The notes below the pieces were generated by a model, which saw only the letters and a list, made by a program, of their open reading frames with translations, had not been told where the DNA came from and did no database searches. From Conus ventricosus (Eukaryota; Mollusca; Gastropoda; Neogastropoda; Conidae): a DNA stretch of 64,000 bases. A program made the position numbers and the translations under genes. The stretch is from contig CM031595.1 of the NCBI GenBank assembly GCA_018398815.1, positions 143,484,194-143,548,193 on the forward strand, read 5' to 3'. Positions within the stretch are counted from its first letter, which is position 1; the number at the start of each line of letters is the position of its first letter. This document shows positions 27,701-41,900 of the stretch, one piece after another.

Positions 27701-30700
27701 GACACTGCGATCATCACTGTAAACACCACCACCTCGTGAACATTATTACCCTGCAGTCATCACTGTCAACATCACTATTGTGTGAACATCTTTAGATTGT
27801 GATTATTAATCTGTAAAATATTCAGCATTGTGTCAAATGTAATACTGTGATCATCAGTAATTATCCTCCATTTTGAACATACATTACTCTCTGTGATCAT
27901 CATGATGAAACATACACACTGATCACCTTAATTTACCATTTATAAACACGATGATCACGTAACAACAAGTGAACTAATGAAAAAATGTATAACTCACATG
28001 TTTGAATCACTCCTTACAATATCACACCAAGTTTTCTTTTACTGTTCAGAATCAATGAAGATGATATCAGGGAAATAAACAAAGTACAATAAAAATACTG
28101 AAAAAAAAATGTGGGCATTAAAACGTCCAGTTGTTTTTGCACGGAGCCCCTGCCAGGACCAGAAATAACAACAGCACACAAGATTAACAAGATCACATTT
28201 CCAAACGAAAGACCTTGAAGATGACATTCAAGCGGAAACGTAAACAATTCAATAACAACATATACTGGACATTCATATGTCACAGAATTACCTGCAAAAT
28301 TTGCCAAAATGTGACAAGATGTTATTCCTAATACCCGATTGGCCAACAGCAAAGACTGAAATTAAATAGAACACTGAAGATCACACAGAAGAATAACTAT
28401 AAAATAAATAGACCTTTGAGATGAGAATCAACAGGACACTGAACAAAAGTGACAAAGATAATCAAGAGAAGAAAGGACTGTGTGCTTTAACAGGTGAAGC
28501 TATATACTCATATAAATGATTTACATTATGACAACTTAAGTGTACAATTCACTGCATTGCAGCCAGCTCCTGTCAGCTACACTGTCTTTGCAGTTCATAT
28601 CAACCTCCCATTCTAGTAATCCAGAACTGGCTTGAGCATTTACAATAGTTTTATAAAACCACAGCACACTAAGCCCGCAAACACTCTTGGTGATCATCTT
28701 CAGGTTTATCAGTATATAGTTGTAAAAGTACTTATACTGTGGTTCACACAAACTGGTGAAAGCAAAACCCATATTCCATCCATATCTCACAGGAAAAAGT
28801 AATCTCCCTTTTCTTGCAAAGGACAAAAGATCGCTCTTTTTCTTCAGCACTGGTGAAAGCAAGCACATGCAGCATATCAGTCAAGTCACATGAACACATA
28901 TATCAAAATTTACGTGAAATACAAAAAAGACAACTTAGGTACCATTCACACATCAGTTTTGTCTAAAACATGCAGCAAGTCACAATCCGTCAAAACAAGA
29001 ATGCATGAAGGATCTATAGACCCACGCTGCACTGCTTAACACTCTCGCAGTTGCAAGTCTTAAAAGTATTGACAGGGTTAATCTGTGCCGCTCTGGCTGT
29101 ATGAGATCATTACAGAGATAAAGGAAGGAAGGAAAGAGAGCCATGACCACCTTCTGCACAGGACGCTTGAAATCATCCAGCTCTGAAGATACCTCCGGCT
29201 GGAACTTTTTCCATTTGGTGTTGCCGGTGTCCTTGGCTTTCTGTTTCTTCTTCACCAGCGGCAAATCTTTGTCGAATACTACATAGTCCCATTGTTTCAG
29301 CCAATGCAACAGCATACGGTTGACATTCTGCAAAATATGGATACTCCTTACATTTACTTCATTAAATTTATGTCATCAAAAATGAACCTTTTACCATTAC
29401 AGCTGCTCCTAAAAAGTTACTTTTGATGAAAACAAAGTCTTACCTGTAAATGATAATTAATATAACCAAGACTGTGGAGTACTGTTCACAGGACATAGCT
29501 GACTCTGTTTCTTGAACATTGATGATTCGATCAACAATACTGCTCAACATACAACACCGACATAACTCAATATATTAGGTACAAAAGGGCACTGACTGTG
29601 AGACTGTATATCAAGTAGGGGAAAAATCAGTCATTAGGTGAAGAATCTTTTGTGTGAGTGTGTATTTCTGTGTACAGGGGACAGAGAGGGACAGAGAGGA
29701 AAGTCAGGTGAAGTGACTTTAAATGTAGTCTATAGTCTTTCGGTTGTCTTTTTCTTCATTCAAATGGAAAAAAAGTGAAAAATTATAATAAAATGGCGGT
29801 TGGGGATGGGAATGGCAGTCATTCTGCTTTTTTTTTTTCCACTTGGGGAGGAGGGTTGCACTAGTGGGCAAGTCATGGTCTATCTCTTCTTCAATTAGTT
29901 TGCTGAACAATCACTGAATCAGTCATCTGCTCTTCTTTCACCATCTTCTTACTTACAGAAATTCATTAACAAAGCCTTGAATCTGTTCCAGATTACAAGT
30001 CACATACTTCCACAGAAGCATGTTTCCACATACCAAACACTTATGCACACCAACATGCTCACTCAAGCAAACGCGCACACACACACACAAACACATACAC
30101 ACACAAACACACATTTAAGCCGAACACATACACACATATCAAGTGTTTTCCACAATTTTTTTTTTTTACATTACATAAAAAAAGCCACTTCCAAATGGTT
30201 GTAAAGAGGTCAAAGGGGCACCTCTTCACTAAGGAGGTCAGTGTACTGGCGCGGTGCATAGCGCTCCACCCACAGGGTCTGAACGGAGTGTCCTCAACAG
30301 CGTCTGTGTCCATGTCCCCCAGGCCCTGGTCCTCAACCTCCTCATGCAACTGACCACCCATTAATGACACGCTTGAGTTCATCTACAGGCATACTAGGCA
30401 CACATACAAGCATCTGTGGACACCCCAAGTCACATGCCTAGCAATGCATACACTCACATGAATGCACGCAACACACATGCACAGTCACAATGACACACAC
30501 TCTCCCTCAGACACACACACACACACACACGCACATGAACACACACACACACAGATATGCGTGCAAACACATGCGCACACACCACACACATTCACTCACC
30601 CCCTCTGCATAAATTCCAATGTACCATGGTACCGTATACAGTTTGATGGTAGAGAGAAAAAGTGGAGAACGTGTCACAGAAATGTGGCCACAGGAACATT

Positions 30701-32739
30701 CTTCTCAATCAGAGCAGCTCAGGAATCTGTGCGACAAGAATGTAACAGAACAATTGCTGTTGATAAAGGGACCTTACCTCTGCACTCGCTGTGACAGGGC
30801 CTGCGCCTCTTGCATAAGTTGCTGATGTCTCTGAAAACCACAAACATGAGAAGGACCACGAACTGCTCAACATCCTAAACAACAACAAAAATCTCAAGCT
30901 AAAAGTGTACAGACTTCAACACACTTATTTTAAAGATGGACGTGTCAGCAGTCAGAGATCTCCACACCTCCCAGTCCTTTGTCATAAGCAACACTGCAGA
31001 GGTGTCATAACCAACACAGTCCTTCATGCTGCTCATCCAGGTTATTCAATCTGCCTCTTTGACTAACTGTCAACTGTAATCCATGGAATGGTATTGGACA
31101 AGGTATCATGTTGAGATACATGCTCGTACCATCAATCTAACGGTGCTGGACAACTGTGCATAACCAAAAGGTAAACTGTTTTTCTTTTCTCACATCTCTG
31201 TCAACAAAAGCATTATGTTGCTGAAACAAGGCACAAAATGTGCAAGTTCACTTTTAAACCACAAGATGTTGAACAGACTAATTTGGATTCAATAAAAATG
31301 TATTTGCAAATCCAGCCGAGTTTCTCTTTTTTTTCCCAACAATCCATTTGTTTTCAATCAGTGTGTATAATTCTTAAATACATGTACTAGAAGGGCACTT
31401 GGGAGACCATAGACCTTTACCATACAAAAATATTTGCCAAGAGATTGATTGTTGATCACCACTGCTCTGGACTACAGGAATTACTCCCCATTTACCTGTA
31501 AATCTGCCTCAAAGTTCAGTGAGTTCGCTCATGGGCTACATTCCATCTTTTCACAAAGTTTTGTTGAAGTCAGTTAAGTACTTCTGCATAAACTTGCACA
31601 CATACACAAGCCAACCAACACATAGATGCATGCTAAAACATGACCTCCTTAGCAGCACTAATGAATCACATGACCTCTCTACAAAGTGAGTAAATCATTA
31701 ATGACATTACTGGGTTTGGTGAGTTTGTGTGTTCGGTTTGGTGAGTTTGTGTGTTTTGAAAAATATGAATGCCATCATCCAAACAATGCCACTTGAACCA
31801 GAGTCTACGAAACAATATTGTACATCCAAAATATCCATTTTCACTATGCCTTGTCTTATTAATGGAAGTTTTTGAACAAGCCAGCACCTTGAAACACAGT
31901 AAACAATTAAATTAAAAAAAAGAACTAAACTGTCAGGACACAATAGTCTTCCAGACCACAGAGTGAACTATATGCCAGCTCCAATCTGTAAAAAAAAGAA
32001 TTTTTAAATGAAAAAAAACCCATAGCCAATGACCATCAAATAAACACCGCAAAACCATGGAGTTGCTACGTGTGCCTTGAAATATATGGTTAGACTTTGA
32101 ATCTCCTTTGTCCTCAGACTATAGCCGTATATTATGTATCTTCATGCAAGCTGACAAAACTGTTTGGTAAAAATCATGAAAGCACTCACCTCGTCCTCCA
32201 GTTGCTCTCTGAGGACACTGATGGGGGTTGGCAGGAGGTTGGCGGTACTGCGCACATGATGGCTGATGCTGTCAATCTGCAAACGCACACAACCCATATG
32301 CTGCTGCCTGCCCAAATTAGCTCACAGCAATATATGAACATGTCATATGGACAAAACAAACAGACGAAATTATGATTTTACATGAAAAATTCAACTAAAC
32401 TGTGTGTCTTCATATGGTGGTCAAAGAACACATGTAAAGTAAACTACTAGCCAGAATACATCAGCAACAACAACAAAAGTAAACCACTTTTGCAAAACTA
32501 ACAAACAAAAATTATCCTCTTATCATTTTTGTATTAGCCTTTCTGCAATTCACCTCATTCCACTGCTCACCAACTACCAGCTGACAGAGTTAGAACTGTT
32601 AAAGGAACAGTTTAATTTCTGCTACTGAAATACTGGTTGTTTGGGAAAAGGTCAGCATTAACATGTTGCATTTCAACCAGGTAGTTTTAATTCCAGTGGC
32701 AACCATTTCCTTCAGAGCTAGTTAAAACATTTGGTTTGT

Positions 32740-32784
<45 letters not shown>

Positions 32785-32795
32785 TGTGTGTGTGT

Positions 32796-32837
<42 letters not shown>

Positions 32838-35800
32838 TACCTCTTGCTCCAAGTCTGTTTTGTCCCTGAGCTTCATGTACACCCGCTGACCCTCAAAACT
32901 AGTGGCTGGCACAAAGTCTCCTTCAGGCAGCGAATGAAGCACACGCCTCCTCTCTACGCCTCTTTCTGCAACAATCACCACGACAATATAAATGTGAATG
33001 CAACAGGTTCTTCTGTAACCAGGTGCCAAATACAAGCATGTACTTTCCACCTCCTCACTCCTCTTGTTTATTAACTCACTTAGGACGGACAGTTCTGTCC
33101 CTTGTTTTTCCCTGTGGACCGGCATTCGTTATGGTTAGTAAAAAAAAATCACCAAAAATACAAAACAAGAGATAACTCAACGAAAGTTTCATGAAGTGTT
33201 ATTCATAAACTGTGTTAGTAGAATACAAAAGAATAAACTTCCCACTTTCATACGATTTCTTATGCTTGAGGCTGAAAAAATGTCCAGTTTTTTTCAGGTG
33301 CATCACAACACTCTTGCACAGAGTCAGTGGGTCCATGGCTTCACATTCAGCAGAAAAAGTCAGTAAGTACACTGAATGAGTTGAAAAAAAGGTAGATACA
33401 CTCCAGGATCTTCGCGCCAGTCGCGAAAAGGAAAGCGAATGAACTCTTGCTCACTCAAATCCCCAGTCTTTCACGGCACGTAAACACTCTGCTCGCGTGG
33501 CGAAGTGGCCCACCCTCACCTTCATCATCACTGAGCTCCACAGACGAGTCAGTGTCAATTTCCTCTTCTCCTCGAAATTCTTCACTGGAATCACTTTCAT
33601 CAGCTTCGTCATCCTCTTCTACAATGTCTGAACCTTCCGTTTGTAGCATTTCAATAACTTCAGTAATGCTAAAACGTTGCCGACGGACTCGACTTTGCTC
33701 CAACACATTCGCAGAAAAACTTGTTTGAGACACCATGTTTCTATGCAGATTAGTAAGTCAGGTGGGTTGGTCTGATCAATCAGCCACTGAGCCGAAGTGG
33801 GTGGTGGTTTGCCGCGAAACCGCTGTGCAGACGAAGTAAGGAATGCTGACGATACTGTTTACATCTTCAGGGCTTCTGAAAACGCAAAAAATTGCGTACA
33901 GTACGCATTAAAACTCTACGGGACGCGCTGGGTGTCCGTGTATGGGGTCCCCAGGGACCCCTTCAAATTTTGGTGAAGTCAGACATAAAGTGAGAAAAGA
34001 CTGCCTTCAACATCGTAAGTTGGGTGCCGCAACGCAACATCATAGGTCTGCTACACTTCGGACCGAACCCATCCCTTTTCAAGTTAGAACAGTAACAAAG
34101 CGAGTAGGGCAGCCTCCTAACAACATACGTCGGTCACTTTTGTCGTCTGCTGAGGCTGACTGACTAAGCTTAACGCAAGGCCACAGCATCGTTTTCAGTT
34201 GACCGAATTTCCTACTTTGAGCCATGTGATGTCACGATGACGCTTTTCATTTTTCCGGCAGGAGAGAGGCATTTCTGCGAAGCCTTTGTTTCCAACATGT
34301 CTCTCGAAGCGTGGTTAACGAAATCATCGTCGCAAAAGCGAAAAAGCGTAGCAGAGGAGCAAGATCGAGAACGGATACAACTTTTGATGTTTATTTTGTT
34401 TTTATTGTGACGATGTGTCTGTGACAATTGCAGTGCGCGTGCAGGGATGCAATTTTTTTACGGATATTTTGTTGTTTTTATTGCGGTGTAGGGATCCCTT
34501 AATGTTAGCCTGGGACCCCTTAAAAATCTGATGATGGGGTCCCTGGGACGGAAAGATTTTCACCCCAGCAGAAGCCCTGCATCTTGTTGCCATGTACTGA
34601 TCACGCTTCCACCGCATGAAAAATTGTTGAAGGCCGAAACCTTGATAGCGTTCGTTCGTACTGAAGCGCTGCGTCTTTGGAAAACGCCATAGCGTCTGTT
34701 CGTGACGAGAGTTAAACATTCAGAAAATACAGCCTGGCATAATTTCCTTGAAAACAAATGGACAGAAAAAACCCAGCCAGATAACCACAAATGAGCTGAC
34801 TGATCCATATAACTTCTTCAAACTATCTGAAAAAATCAAGTAGCACAAAAAGAAAATTTCAATCTCTTCACTTGTGAGACTGAAAGAGAATGCAGTATTA
34901 TTTATGAAAATAAGACAAAATACACTGAATACACAAAACATGGTGCAAAGTAACCCTTATTAATAATACACAACACAAAACAAATACATTCTTGACATTT
35001 AGTTATAGTCTTCAGATGCCACGAACAAGACATAAAAAACCCATAAAATAAAATTCCGCAGATTGCAGTCAGCATGAAAATGACAATGTATGAAAGAGGA
35101 GAGGGGAACTAAGGGCAGTCACAAAAACAGGGAGGCACACGACAAAACAAGTGAGAAATGGGAGAGAAAGACAGGTGGGAGGCAATAAGAAAGGCAAAGA
35201 AGAGGAGAATGAAGTGTGCATGGTTAACAAGACAAATATAAAGTGCACACAAAAATAACAAGGAGACCGAAGCAGACTGCAGTGTAACTGAAAACAGCTG
35301 AAATATAAACAAACATACGTACATATTTATGATACACAACATAAAACAGAAAAGCAATTTTCAACAAAAATGTCTACCTCGGGCATTACAAGCAAAAAAG
35401 ACCAAAATCAAAATGCGCAAAGCAATATACCCCTCCAGACCACAGTCAGCATGGAAATGACAATGCATGAAAGAGGAGTGGTAGAGTAAGGAGTAAAGTA
35501 AGTAAAGTTTAACAACAGAGTGGCCTAGGACAGAACAAGTGGGAAATGGGGGAGGGGGGGGAAAAGAAGTCTGAGAAAAATAAAAACAGAAATGCAAAGA
35601 AGAGAATGAAGTGTTTACATTGTTAGAACAAGACAAATGTAAAATACATGCAAAGATAACAAGTATGGAGACAGCAATTTTGAGTTTAATGTATTCCTTA
35701 ATCTGTACAAAAAAAGCTTAGAACAAAATATTCACTCATGATGGCAAATACATATAATAAAATTGACATTCTGATTGAGCAAAGAATTAATACCACAGGC

Positions 35801-36115
35801 AGCAAAGAACAAAAAAAGTATGTATACATCTACCTATAACAAAATGATGAGAGAACATTTTTCTTGAAACATTAACTGTACTTTGGATATCAATCAAAAA
35901 ACAAGAAATGTCAAATGTGCACTGCACTCTCCATTTCCTCCCTCCTACCATCCTTCAATAACAAGGTAATCTTAAAATGTGGACAAGTACTTTATAACAC
36001 ACTTACATTTGTCTGAACAATAATGGTTCTCCCAATTCACCTAACCTTTGATGACTCATTTCAGTGTTATAACACACTTGCACCCACATTCATAATGGAT
36101 ACCTCACACACACAC

Positions 36116-36148
<33 letters not shown>

Positions 36149-38225
36149 CAACTGAAAACTAAACATACAGATAAACATACAGTCAATAATGAATTATATT
36201 GTCAATGATCATGGGGTAAAACTGAAATTATGCAACAAACAGCAGCAATACCAAGGATCCAGTCTGCTGGTCTTCAGTAGGCTCAGGTGTTGGCAGTCTG
36301 TGTGGATCTTCAGTTGTTCCCTCTTGTGTGGAGTGCCGTGCTCTTTTGGGCAATGGCTCTGCAAAACAATGGTCACACTTCTACAATCTTACTACAAACC
36401 CACACACCATCCTGTGTGTTTTCATTAAATGTTAGTACTACTATGGTGTGTCTAGGTTGTGCATCATTTTCTGTCATGCCGTTGTGTATGGATAGTATTA
36501 GTACTATGTACGCATTCAACTTCCATCCACATGTGTGTGCGACTGCATCATGTGTACATGAATGTATGCATACATATGTATAATGCAACTGTAACTGTTA
36601 GTTTGGTATTTCATGGTAAAAAAACTGACCTAAAGGGTTGTTGAATAAACTGGAAGTGGATCATAATCACATCACAAGCATTTTAGCTTCACAAATCTGT
36701 ACGAATCAATTAGTGTGCAGTACACGAATAGCTAACCCTGTGTTCCTTTTTTCAGATTTTGGCACTCAATCTTGGAAACTTGCACACCATCTATTGACTG
36801 AGCATTTTCAAAATCTGTGCAACAGTGTGAACCTCATTCTCAATCTTAAAATTCATGCATCCAATCTAAAATCTGTACATAATAGGATACCTCACCCCAA
36901 TCCTTATCCCTAAATTGCTTGTTATTGGGAACATTACTTTTCAACTATAAAAAAAAATAACACAATGAAATAAGTGAATTCATTCTTAGTAGTAACTCCA
37001 TGCCGCAGATCACACAAGATAAGATAATGTTGCTTATAGCCCAGCCGACCGCAAAGGGCCACATCAGGGCTGTAGATCACACAAACATAGCACTACCAGA
37101 ACCATTTGTTAAGAACCAATGTGAGACTGGGGACAGGCACTCCAGACTGAGACATCACATGTCCACAAAATTCAACATTGGCAAGTCTTCAAAGCCCCAA
37201 TGACAGTGGAACACTTCCTGCAGGACTGTCCTACACATGAAAAGCTAAGGGCAGAGGCCTGGCCTGCCAACACACCAATGAGGGAAAAGCTTTATGGATC
37301 ATTGGAGGGCCTCCACCGTCCAGCAGCCTTCGTCAGTGCCTCCAGGGTTCTTGTCTGAGTGAACGAAGAAGAAGAAATTTGTTGAGAATGACTGCAAACC
37401 TTGTGTAATTCATGGTTGCCCAAGTTCTTACCCAGATCTGGGAGACTGTTAAAAAAGTCGTCAGCCTCAGTCTCCAGCAGGTCTGAGTCTCTGGCATGCC
37501 GTTTCTTCTGTGTCTGCCCATCCTTTGCAGCAGAGCTGGTGCCCAGAAGAAAATGGTCTGCTTCATCTGCCAGTCCGTCCACCTCATCATCATCATCTGA
37601 CAGGATGGTGCCATTCAGATCATCCAGAGAGAAGTTCAGAACTGCGGACAGAGAGCTGCTGTTCATATCATGCTTCTTCAGGGGGGACCTGTCCTGTGAG
37701 CTGTTCTTGGATTTGGGAGTTGCAAACTGCAAGCTTCGTCTGGACTTGGGTACGTCCTTTGAGGGATCATCCATTTCTGGTAGACACAAATACAGTCAAT
37801 TCACAACAAAATTAATAAATCGATACCCCACCCCCATCCACCAAATTACCTAACTGACTTACAAGATTTATGGTTTTCAGTTCTGGTGCAAACAGCTCGT
37901 AGAACTTTGTATAACAACGCTGAGTTTTCAGCTCTTCGCATATAAACCCAACTTCTTGTGTTGTACTTGTATTCATTTGGATGGATATCCCTTCGCACTA
38001 ACAATTCCTCTCCACCTTTTATCCCATTCCTCTTTTCCCCAATTTTTCCCTTTCCTCTCCTCCTCATAATCCAACAGTAACATATATACTCACAGTTCAA
38101 GGCAGACACATCATGAGTGTGACAGTGATATGCTATTCCCTCTCTCTCGTCTCACTCACTCACACACACACCCAACCAAACACACACACATACACCCACA
38201 AGCGCACACCCACAAGCGCACAAAC

Positions 38226-38271
<46 letters not shown>

Positions 38272-38924
38272 CAACACACTCATATGCAAGTATAACTTTA
38301 CACACACAAACATTTAAACAACTGGAATGGGAAATATCACTCAAAACATCTTACATAAAGCATGGCATGGACTTTTCTCATTCTTAAGGATAATGTATTG
38401 CCAAAAGAGCACTCAATCTCATATCTTTTTGTTAACATTTGCAGTCTGCTGGAGTCAATGAGGCTCTCATAAAAAATTAAAAAAATGTTCTGCAACATTA
38501 TGAAAAAAAAAAAAAAAACAGATGTGGGATATGTGGGATGAAGTGAAAACAGCTTAACCCATTTACACAGCTAGACTGCCATAGTGTTGAAGGTTGCTTT
38601 TTAAATGCTTTACACTGGGTGAGTAATAGAGAAGCTTAGCACCAGAAACCAATAAGGGTCTGTGAGCGACGACAGTGGCATGTTAAGTTTGGACAATGAG
38701 CTGATCAAAACAGCAAACCACATGAAATTGATGAATTGTATTTTGTATGAAGTGTTTATAATAATAGTGGGGCGATGTCAACTATTGCATACACTGATGC
38801 AAGACTTTAGACAAGACTTTTTCATCAGGCTTTCAAGTGCCCCAAAAGTGCATCTGCAAAACTTGCCCCAAAGCTTTTTAAAACTTTATGGGTGTTTTTA
38901 CCTTTATGCAATCACCTCACTTTT

Positions 38925-38985
<61 letters not shown>

Positions 38986-41900
38986 AGCATCCATACACAG
39001 ACCAGGGTTTCCAGCACATTTCTGTTTTATCCGGCAACAAGGATCATGTCTATAGATCATCTAGATGTAGCCTAGTTGTCATTGGTTCCAAATTCCTTTG
39101 GCCATCATCAAAGAACTCAGCACCTGACCCTGTAACATCCCCTCCCACCTCCTCCCCTCCCCACCCTTTCTCTTTCTCTCTCCAAGTATGAAGATTATCT
39201 GTCATCAAAATGGATAACCTTGGTAATTTTCCATCAAGCATATCTTTTATTGGCAACAATTTGAGAAATTTCAATGAAGCATATCTTTTATCCATAAAAT
39301 TTGGATAATATTCCATTTTCAAAAATCAGTTCACACATGAAACATTTGTTGTTTTATTATTAAAACATTTATTATAACTTCACAAAGCTTTGAAATGTTT
39401 TGTGGTTATACAGGTCAAATAACTAACTGCCGGTGAAAATACGAGTTCTAACTTCTATTCTTAAAAATAACAGATCCCATTCTAATTTTTTCATGTGTAA
39501 AGTGTCTTTTTGTGTCCAATTAAAAACAGTTCTTTTGTAACTCAACTAACCGATTTATTTGTTCACTGTTCTTAAATTAGTATAATCAATGCTGGTTGAC
39601 TGAAAATAACTGACAAAAGCCAACTGAAACAGACAATGCAATGCATTTCATCATTCAAAAGGTTTTTCATTCATTCATCATTGTGATGTAAGACTACAGG
39701 CAGTGACTCATCACAACAGCATGACAGAAAGTGAACAACAGGCATCCAACAGGCACATCTGGCCAAAGCAGGGGAGATAAAGCAGCCTAGTGCTAACAGA
39801 AAATCAGTCACATTGACCAGTCATGTTTATCACTTTATCAGTTTATGAGCTAGCTCGGATGGTGATTTTCTTTTTTCTTCATTCCATTTCTTCACAGCTG
39901 CCCTCCCCTCCCACTCTCCATAATTCTCCTCTGAACTCTCCCATCCCCTCTTACCTATTAAAATAAGAACTCTACCCCAATCAGAACTTCTGCCACATGA
40001 TGGACAAAGAAGGCACTCTATGTGGGTTTGTTAACAAGCGCTAAGTGTCATCTTCACCCTCCTAAGAATTAAAACAGACAGGAAAAGTTAGGTTGTTCTC
40101 TTTTTTCTCTGCTAAGAAAGCGTGGGTACTTTCTGAGTGTCAGCATCCCTCCACCAGCAAAAGCAAGCAAACTCTACCAGACACAAAAAGGAGGAAAGAA
40201 CAAAATGTCTAATATGAAGAGAAAAAACACGGTGTTCAAGTCGTTGAGTTTGGGTGGAAGACCCTCTTTGCAGACCATCTTGGACCAGTGAGCACCAGAG
40301 GCAGGCCCATCACCAGTCTATCATCTCTATGCTTTGCCAATGACATCGATGGTTTGGCTGGGCAAGAACTTGCTTAACAGCTGAACTTGTCAAACGCCTA
40401 TGATACATTATCTGCAGCATGTGGTATGGAAATCAGTGCAGAAAAGACCAAACTGATCACAAACAGAAAAACCAAAGGCATGAAAAGAGAAAAGGCAAGT
40501 GGTCAGAAACTTGAGACAATTGGCAGCCATAAGAATCTGGGAGCAGATGTAACACTAACAGATAAAGGGTCCAAACCAAAATCTTTGGAATGATCCAAGC
40601 ATCAACAGTGCTCTCAGAACACAGGTTGTAGGGAACATCATCTCTCTCAATTTCAACATAGGAATGATGAGCCAGTGGTATTATAACCCTTTTTTATGCT
40701 TGCGAAAGGTGGACCCTGACAGCAAATCCTAAAACAAGAGCCCAGGAAATTGGAACAAGATGCTACCACAAAATCCAACTTATCTTCTGTAAAGACCATG
40801 TCACCAACAAAGAAAATGCACAATAGAAAGGTTGTCATTATTTATATAGACATATGGGGACCGGAATAGCCCAGCTGGTAGAGCGCCGGACTCGTGATCC
40901 TGGGGTTGCGGGTTCAAATTTCAGAACAGGGGGATTTTTCCCTCTGAGTTAACATTTGTTCTGACTCCATTCCCCATACAGTCCTTCGAATGAGACTATA
41001 AACTGAGGTTCTGTGTGTGAACACACGCACAACATCTTATACACACATAAAATCCCATCACCAACTTAGGAATCTCGAGAAGGCCAGTTTGGCCGTTGGT
41101 ATGGATGACACTTGACTTACACACAGCATGCACCTTCCCCGAAGATGGAGTATGGCTGCCTTAATGGCAGGATAAAAAACTGTCATACACACACAACTCC
41201 ACTGCCTGTCTATACAGGCAGTGTCCGCAGGAGTATCAGCCTGTGTACGCAGAAAGAAAGAAAGAAATATATATACTTAATACATTATATAATATATAAT
41301 TGTTCATCATACATATTTATAAAATCATAATATATATTACATATGATACAGTTTTAATGTATTTTAGGCCTAGATTTTAAACTTTTGCTGGTGTCTGCAA
41401 AGGTATGTGTCAATAGCTCATTCAGTTATACCTCATTTTATCCAGAAAGTTCCAAGTGCTGTGATGGCAGGTTGGCAGGGCGGAAGGCTGGGGGAGGGAG
41501 AAGGGGGGTGCATCAGCCATTGTAGTTCAACCTGCTGTCACCTTACTTCACCTGTCAAGACCTTACGATTTTGTGGGTCAAGTGACCCTCTTTTGAACAC
41601 AAGATTTTAGGTGCATTTTTCAACTAGTATAAAGGGCCAAGATCTAATCACTTAAAAAGGAAAAAAAAAAAAACTTTCTTCTCTGATGTCCATTTTTTTG
41701 CACCATTAGTTTTTCCTCTTTTTGATGGTGTACATTTCTTTTTTTAAGCTAAAGACTTTCTTCTTTTTTTTTTAGAGGGGGTGGGGGGGGGGGGGCATAC
41801 CAGAGACAAGACAGAGAGAGAGAGATTGATTGATTGATTGATGATTGATTGATTGATCTTTAATACCCAAGGATGAAGATTTTAGGCCAAAGCCTAGTCT

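Noticed and set aside
28014..28352. A 112-residue minus-strand frame containing GPGRGS, checked as the missing P-loop exon
   Set aside because: No GKT follows and the flanking residues do not resemble the clamp-loader core; splice sites do not fit.
40857..40935. tRNA gene
   Set aside because: A and B boxes are good, but the acceptor stem does not pair and a SINE body follows. The same applies to 47075-47140.
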